Source of the DNA: Herminiimonas fonticola
GTDB lineage: Bacteria > Pseudomonadota > Gammaproteobacteria > Burkholderiales > Burkholderiaceae_D
Length of the DNA stretch: 64,000 bases
Assembly (NCBI RefSeq): GCF_003293745.1
Contig: NZ_PTLZ01000005.1
Location: forward strand, 1-64,000
Direction: 5' to 3'
Below, piece by piece: positions 61,552 to 64,000 of the stretch. The notes beneath the pieces were generated by a model. That model did no database searches. It saw only the letters and a program-made list of their open reading frames with translations, and was not told the DNA's origin. The position numbers were made by a program, and so were the translations under genes. Within the stretch, counting starts at the first letter, position 1; the number at the start of each line of letters is the position of its first letter.

Positions 61552-64000
61552 TTACAGCGTTACCGGATTGACTTTTTCTGGATTGATACCGTATTTGGCG
61601 ATAGCTTGTGCCACCACTGAAACGGAAATCGCACCTTCATCGGCCAATGCCTTGAGTGCTGCAATCGTCACGAAGTAACGATTGACCTCAAAGAATTCGC
61701 GCAGTTTTGCACGGCTGTCCGAACGACCGAAACCGTCTGTGCCCAACACTTTGTAAGTGCGTTCTTTCGGAATGAAAGCACGTACTTGTTCAGCGAAGGT
61801 ACGCATGTAATCGGTAGCGACAACGATAGGACCGGTTGTGCCTTGCAGCGATTGGGTGACGTGTGCGACGCGCGGTGCATCGGCCGGGTGCAACATGTTC
61901 CAGCGTTCTACATCCTGACCATCGCGCGCCAGCAGTGTGAACGATGGTGCGGACCAGACGTCTGCCACGATGCCCCAGTCGTCTTTCAACAAATCGGCAG
62001 CGGCGATCACTTCGCGCAGGATGGTGCCTGAGCCCATCAGTTGCACGCGGTTTTTCGATTTCTTCGCACCTTCCTGCAGCAGGTACAAGCCTTTGATGAT
62101 GTCGGCTTCGGTACCTGGTTTCAAACCAGGTTGTGCGTAGTTCTCGTTCATCAGGGTGATGTAATAGAACACGTCTTCCTGATTTTCGATCATGCGCTTC
62201 AAGCCATCTTGCATGATGACTGCGACTTCATGTGCGAAGGTTGGATCGTAAGGTACGCAGTTCGGGATCGTCGACGCCAGGATGTGGCTGTGACCATCTT
62301 CGTGCTGCAAGCCTTCGCCGTTCAATGTGGTGCGACCAGCCGTGCCGCCGAGCAGGAAGCCGCGTGCACGCATGTCGCCCGCTGCCCATGCCAGATCGCC
62401 GATGCGTTGCAGACCAAACATCGAGTAGAAGGTGTAGAACGGCACCATGATGCGGTTGTTGGTCGAGTACGACGTTGCCGCCGCAATCCACGATGCCATC
62501 GCACCTGCTTCGTTAATACCCTCTTGCAGAATCTGACCGGCTTTATCTTCGCGGTAGTAGCTGACCTGGTCTTTATCAACCGGCTCGTACAACTGGCCTT
62601 CGCGATTGTAAATACCGATTTGACGGAACAAGCCTTCCATACCAAAGGTACGGGATTCATCGACCAGGATCGGTACCAGACGTTGACCCAGGTTCGCATC
62701 GCGCAACAGGATGGACATGATGCGCACATACGCTTGCGTGGTCGAGATTTCACGACCTTCTGCAGTTGGATCCAAGACCGCTTTGAATGCTGCGAGTTCC
62801 GGCACCGGCAATTTTTCATCTGCTTGTTGACGACGCTGTGGCAGGTAACCGCCGAGTGCCGCACGACGTTCGTGCAGATACTTCATCTCAGGCGAGTCAT
62901 CAGCCGGTTTGAAGAATGGGATGTCGGCCAGATGTTCGTCAGCGATAGGCAGATTGAAGCGGTCGCGCATTTCACGCACTGCTTCGTCGTCGAGTTTTTT
63001 GGTTTGATGCGCAGTGTTACGCGCTTCACCCGATTTGCCCATGCCATAACCTTTGACGGTTTTGACCAGCAGCACTGTCGGTTGACCTTTGTGTTCTTGC
63101 GCTTGCTTGAAGCCGGCATAAACCTTGTGTGGATCGTGACCACCGCGCAGCAGATGCCAGATGTCGTCGTCCGACATGCGTGAAACCATTTCCAGCAATT
63201 TTGGATGCTTGCCGAAAAAATGTTTGCGCACGTAAGCGCCATCCTTGGCTTTGTAATTCTGGTATTCGCCGTCCAGCGTTTCCATCATCACGCGCTGCAA
63301 AATGCCTTCTTTGTCTTTGACCAGCAATGGGTCCCAGTTCGAACCCCAGATGATCTTGATGACGTTCCAGCCGGCACCGCGGAATTCGCCTTCGAGTTCC
63401 TGGATGATCTTGCCGTTGCCGCGTACCGGGCCGTCCAGACGCTGCAGATTACAGTTGACAACCATCACCAGATTGTCGAGTTGTTCGCGACCGGCAACGC
63501 CGATAGCGCCCATCGATTCGACTTCATCCATCTCGCCATCGCCGCAGAATACCCAGACCTTGCGGTTATCGGTTTTAGCCAGATCGCGTGCATGCAGATA
63601 CTTCAGGAAGCGCGCCTGATAAATCGCCATCAACGGACCGAGGCCCATGGACACAGTCGGGAACTGCCAGAAATCCGGCATCAGTTTTGGATGCGGATAG
63701 GAAGATAAGCCTTTGCCATCAACTTCACGACGGAAGTTGATCAATTGTTCTTCGCTCAAGCGGCCTTCGAGGAAAGCGCGAGCATAAACGCCAGGCGATG
63801 AATGGCCCTGGATGTACAACAGATCGCCACCGTGATCTTCGGTAGGCGCATGCCAGAAATGATTGAAGCCGGTGCCCAGCATGTTGGCGAGCGAAGCGAA
63901 GCTGGAGATATGACCGCCCAGATCGCCATCAACGCGGTTGGCTTTGACGACCATCGCCATCGCGTTCCAGCGCATCCACGAGCGCAGGCGCTCTTCGTAT
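61552..64000 (-). CDS. aceE: Pyruvate dehydrogenase E1 component (5' end outside window)
   Basis: 816 codons are visible; the frame continues past the window edge (YEERLRSW before MRWNAMAM), so about 80 N-terminal residues are missing compared with the usual 880-900 aa homodimeric E1. The ThDP motif is GDGEMDEVES...NLVMVVNCNLQRLDGPV. The transketolase-like middle (MVPFYTFYSMFGLQRIGDLAWAAGDMRARGF) and C-terminal domains are intact. It decarboxylates pyruvate and acetylates E2. It is first in the aceE-aceF-lpdA order. Confidence 0.97.
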   Translation of the reverse strand, partial: YEERLRSWMRWNAMAMVVKANRVDGDLGGHISSFASLANMLGTGFNHFWHAPTEDHGGDLLYIQGHSSPGVYARAFLEGRLSEEQLINFRREVDGKGLSSYPHPKLMPDFWQFPTVSMGLGPLMAIYQARFLKYLHARDLAKTDNRKVWVFCGDGEMDEVESMGAIGVAGREQLDNLVMVVNCNLQRLDGPVRGNGKIIQELEGEFRGAGWNVIKIIWGSNWDPLLVKDKEGILQRVMMETLDGEYQNYKAKDGAYVRKHFFGKHPKLLEMVSRMSDDDIWHLLRGGHDPHKVYAGFKQAQEHKGQPTVLLVKTVKGYGMGKSGEARNTAHQTKKLDDEAVREMRDRFNLPIADEHLADIPFFKPADDSPEMKYLHERRAALGGYLPQRRQQADEKLPVPELAAFKAVLDPTAEGREISTTQAYVRIMSILLRDANLGQRLVPILVDESRTFGMEGLFRQIGIYNREGQLYEPVDKDQVSYYREDKAGQILQEGINEAGAMASWIAAATSYSTNNRIMVPFYTFYSMFGLQRIGDLAWAAGDMRARGFLLGGTAGRTTLNGEGLQHEDGHSHILASTIPNCVPYDPTFAHEVAVIMQDGLKRMIENQEDVFYYITLMNENYAQPGLKPGTEADIIKGLYLLQEGAKKSKNRVQLMGSGTILREVIAAADLLKDDWGIVADVWSAPSFTLLARDGQDVERWNMLHPADAPRVAHVTQSLQGTTGPIVVATDYMRTFAEQVRAFIPKERTYKVLGTDGFGRSDSRAKLREFFEVNRYFVTIAALKALADEGAISVSVVAQAIAKYGINPEKVNPVTL

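Overview
The window looks like a chromosomal segment of a betaproteobacterium, most likely Oxalobacteraceae (Herminiimonas/Janthinobacterium/Collimonas range). This is inferred from gene style: three Bug/TctC-type periplasmic binding proteins, a pyruvate dehydrogenase cluster whose E3 carries a lipoyl domain, a Gram-negative porin, DUF1304 and DUF3297 proteins, and moderate GC. I saw no rRNA, tRNA or CRISPR array.

Region 1 (1-9782) is the right-hand part of a genomic island. It holds the tail of a cation-diffusion facilitator, a two-gene unit (unknown 244-aa protein plus PIN nuclease), a small ORF, an IS21-type istA/istB pair, a small HTH-like gene, an unknown 295-aa gene and a block of exact 24-bp-period repeats. 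It ends with two translationally coupled tyrosine recombinases followed by a broken third ORF. The island ends inside a MocR/GntR-type aminotransferase gene, of which only the 3' part (9784-10587) remains.

Region 2 (10.7-28 kb) is mostly chromosomal. It starts with htpG, a DUF1304 protein and a decayed copy of a gene found intact at 33.7 kb. Next is a catabolic regulon: a YdiJ-like FAD/Fe-S dehydrogenase, a class V aminotransferase, a GntR regulator, a tctCBA tripartite tricarboxylate-type transporter and a D-threonine/3-hydroxyaspartate aldolase-like enzyme. Two nearly identical ATATTG-N4-CAAWAT palindromes sit upstream of the aminotransferase and between tctC and the aldolase gene, which suggests one GntR controls the set. 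Then come an outer-membrane-like protein, a PhnB-like VOC protein and a chromate resistance pair (chrB-chrA) flanked by copies of a dispersed intergenic repeat.

Region 3 (28-40.6 kb) holds a second catabolic cluster: leuC/leuD-type hydro-lyase, a haloacetate-dehalogenase-like hydrolase, a Bug protein and a divergent LysR regulator. After it come small conserved genes, an SDR, a DNA glycosylase, a spermidine-synthase-like protein, an orphan GspE/PilB ATPase, an AT-rich orphan gene, a secreted hydrolase and a 36-aa lysine-rich peptide.

Region 4 (40.7-49.6 kb) is a solute-uptake block. A TctD/TctE-like two-component system is divergent from a Bug protein, an Fbp-type ABC importer (binding protein, fused permease, ATPase) and a porin.

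Region 5 (49.8-64 kb) has a TerC protein, a nucleotide-sugar-type epimerase, a ferredoxin-reductase, an argD-like aminotransferase preceded by a 22-aa leader ORF and terminator (possible attenuator), an NlpC/P60 lipoprotein, small genes, an SGNH hydrolase and an AT-rich 475-aa gene with a HEPN-like R-N-x5-H motif. The window ends with lpdA, aceF and the 5'-truncated aceE of pyruvate dehydrogenase. aceE and aceF are consecutive on the minus strand and lpdA follows them.
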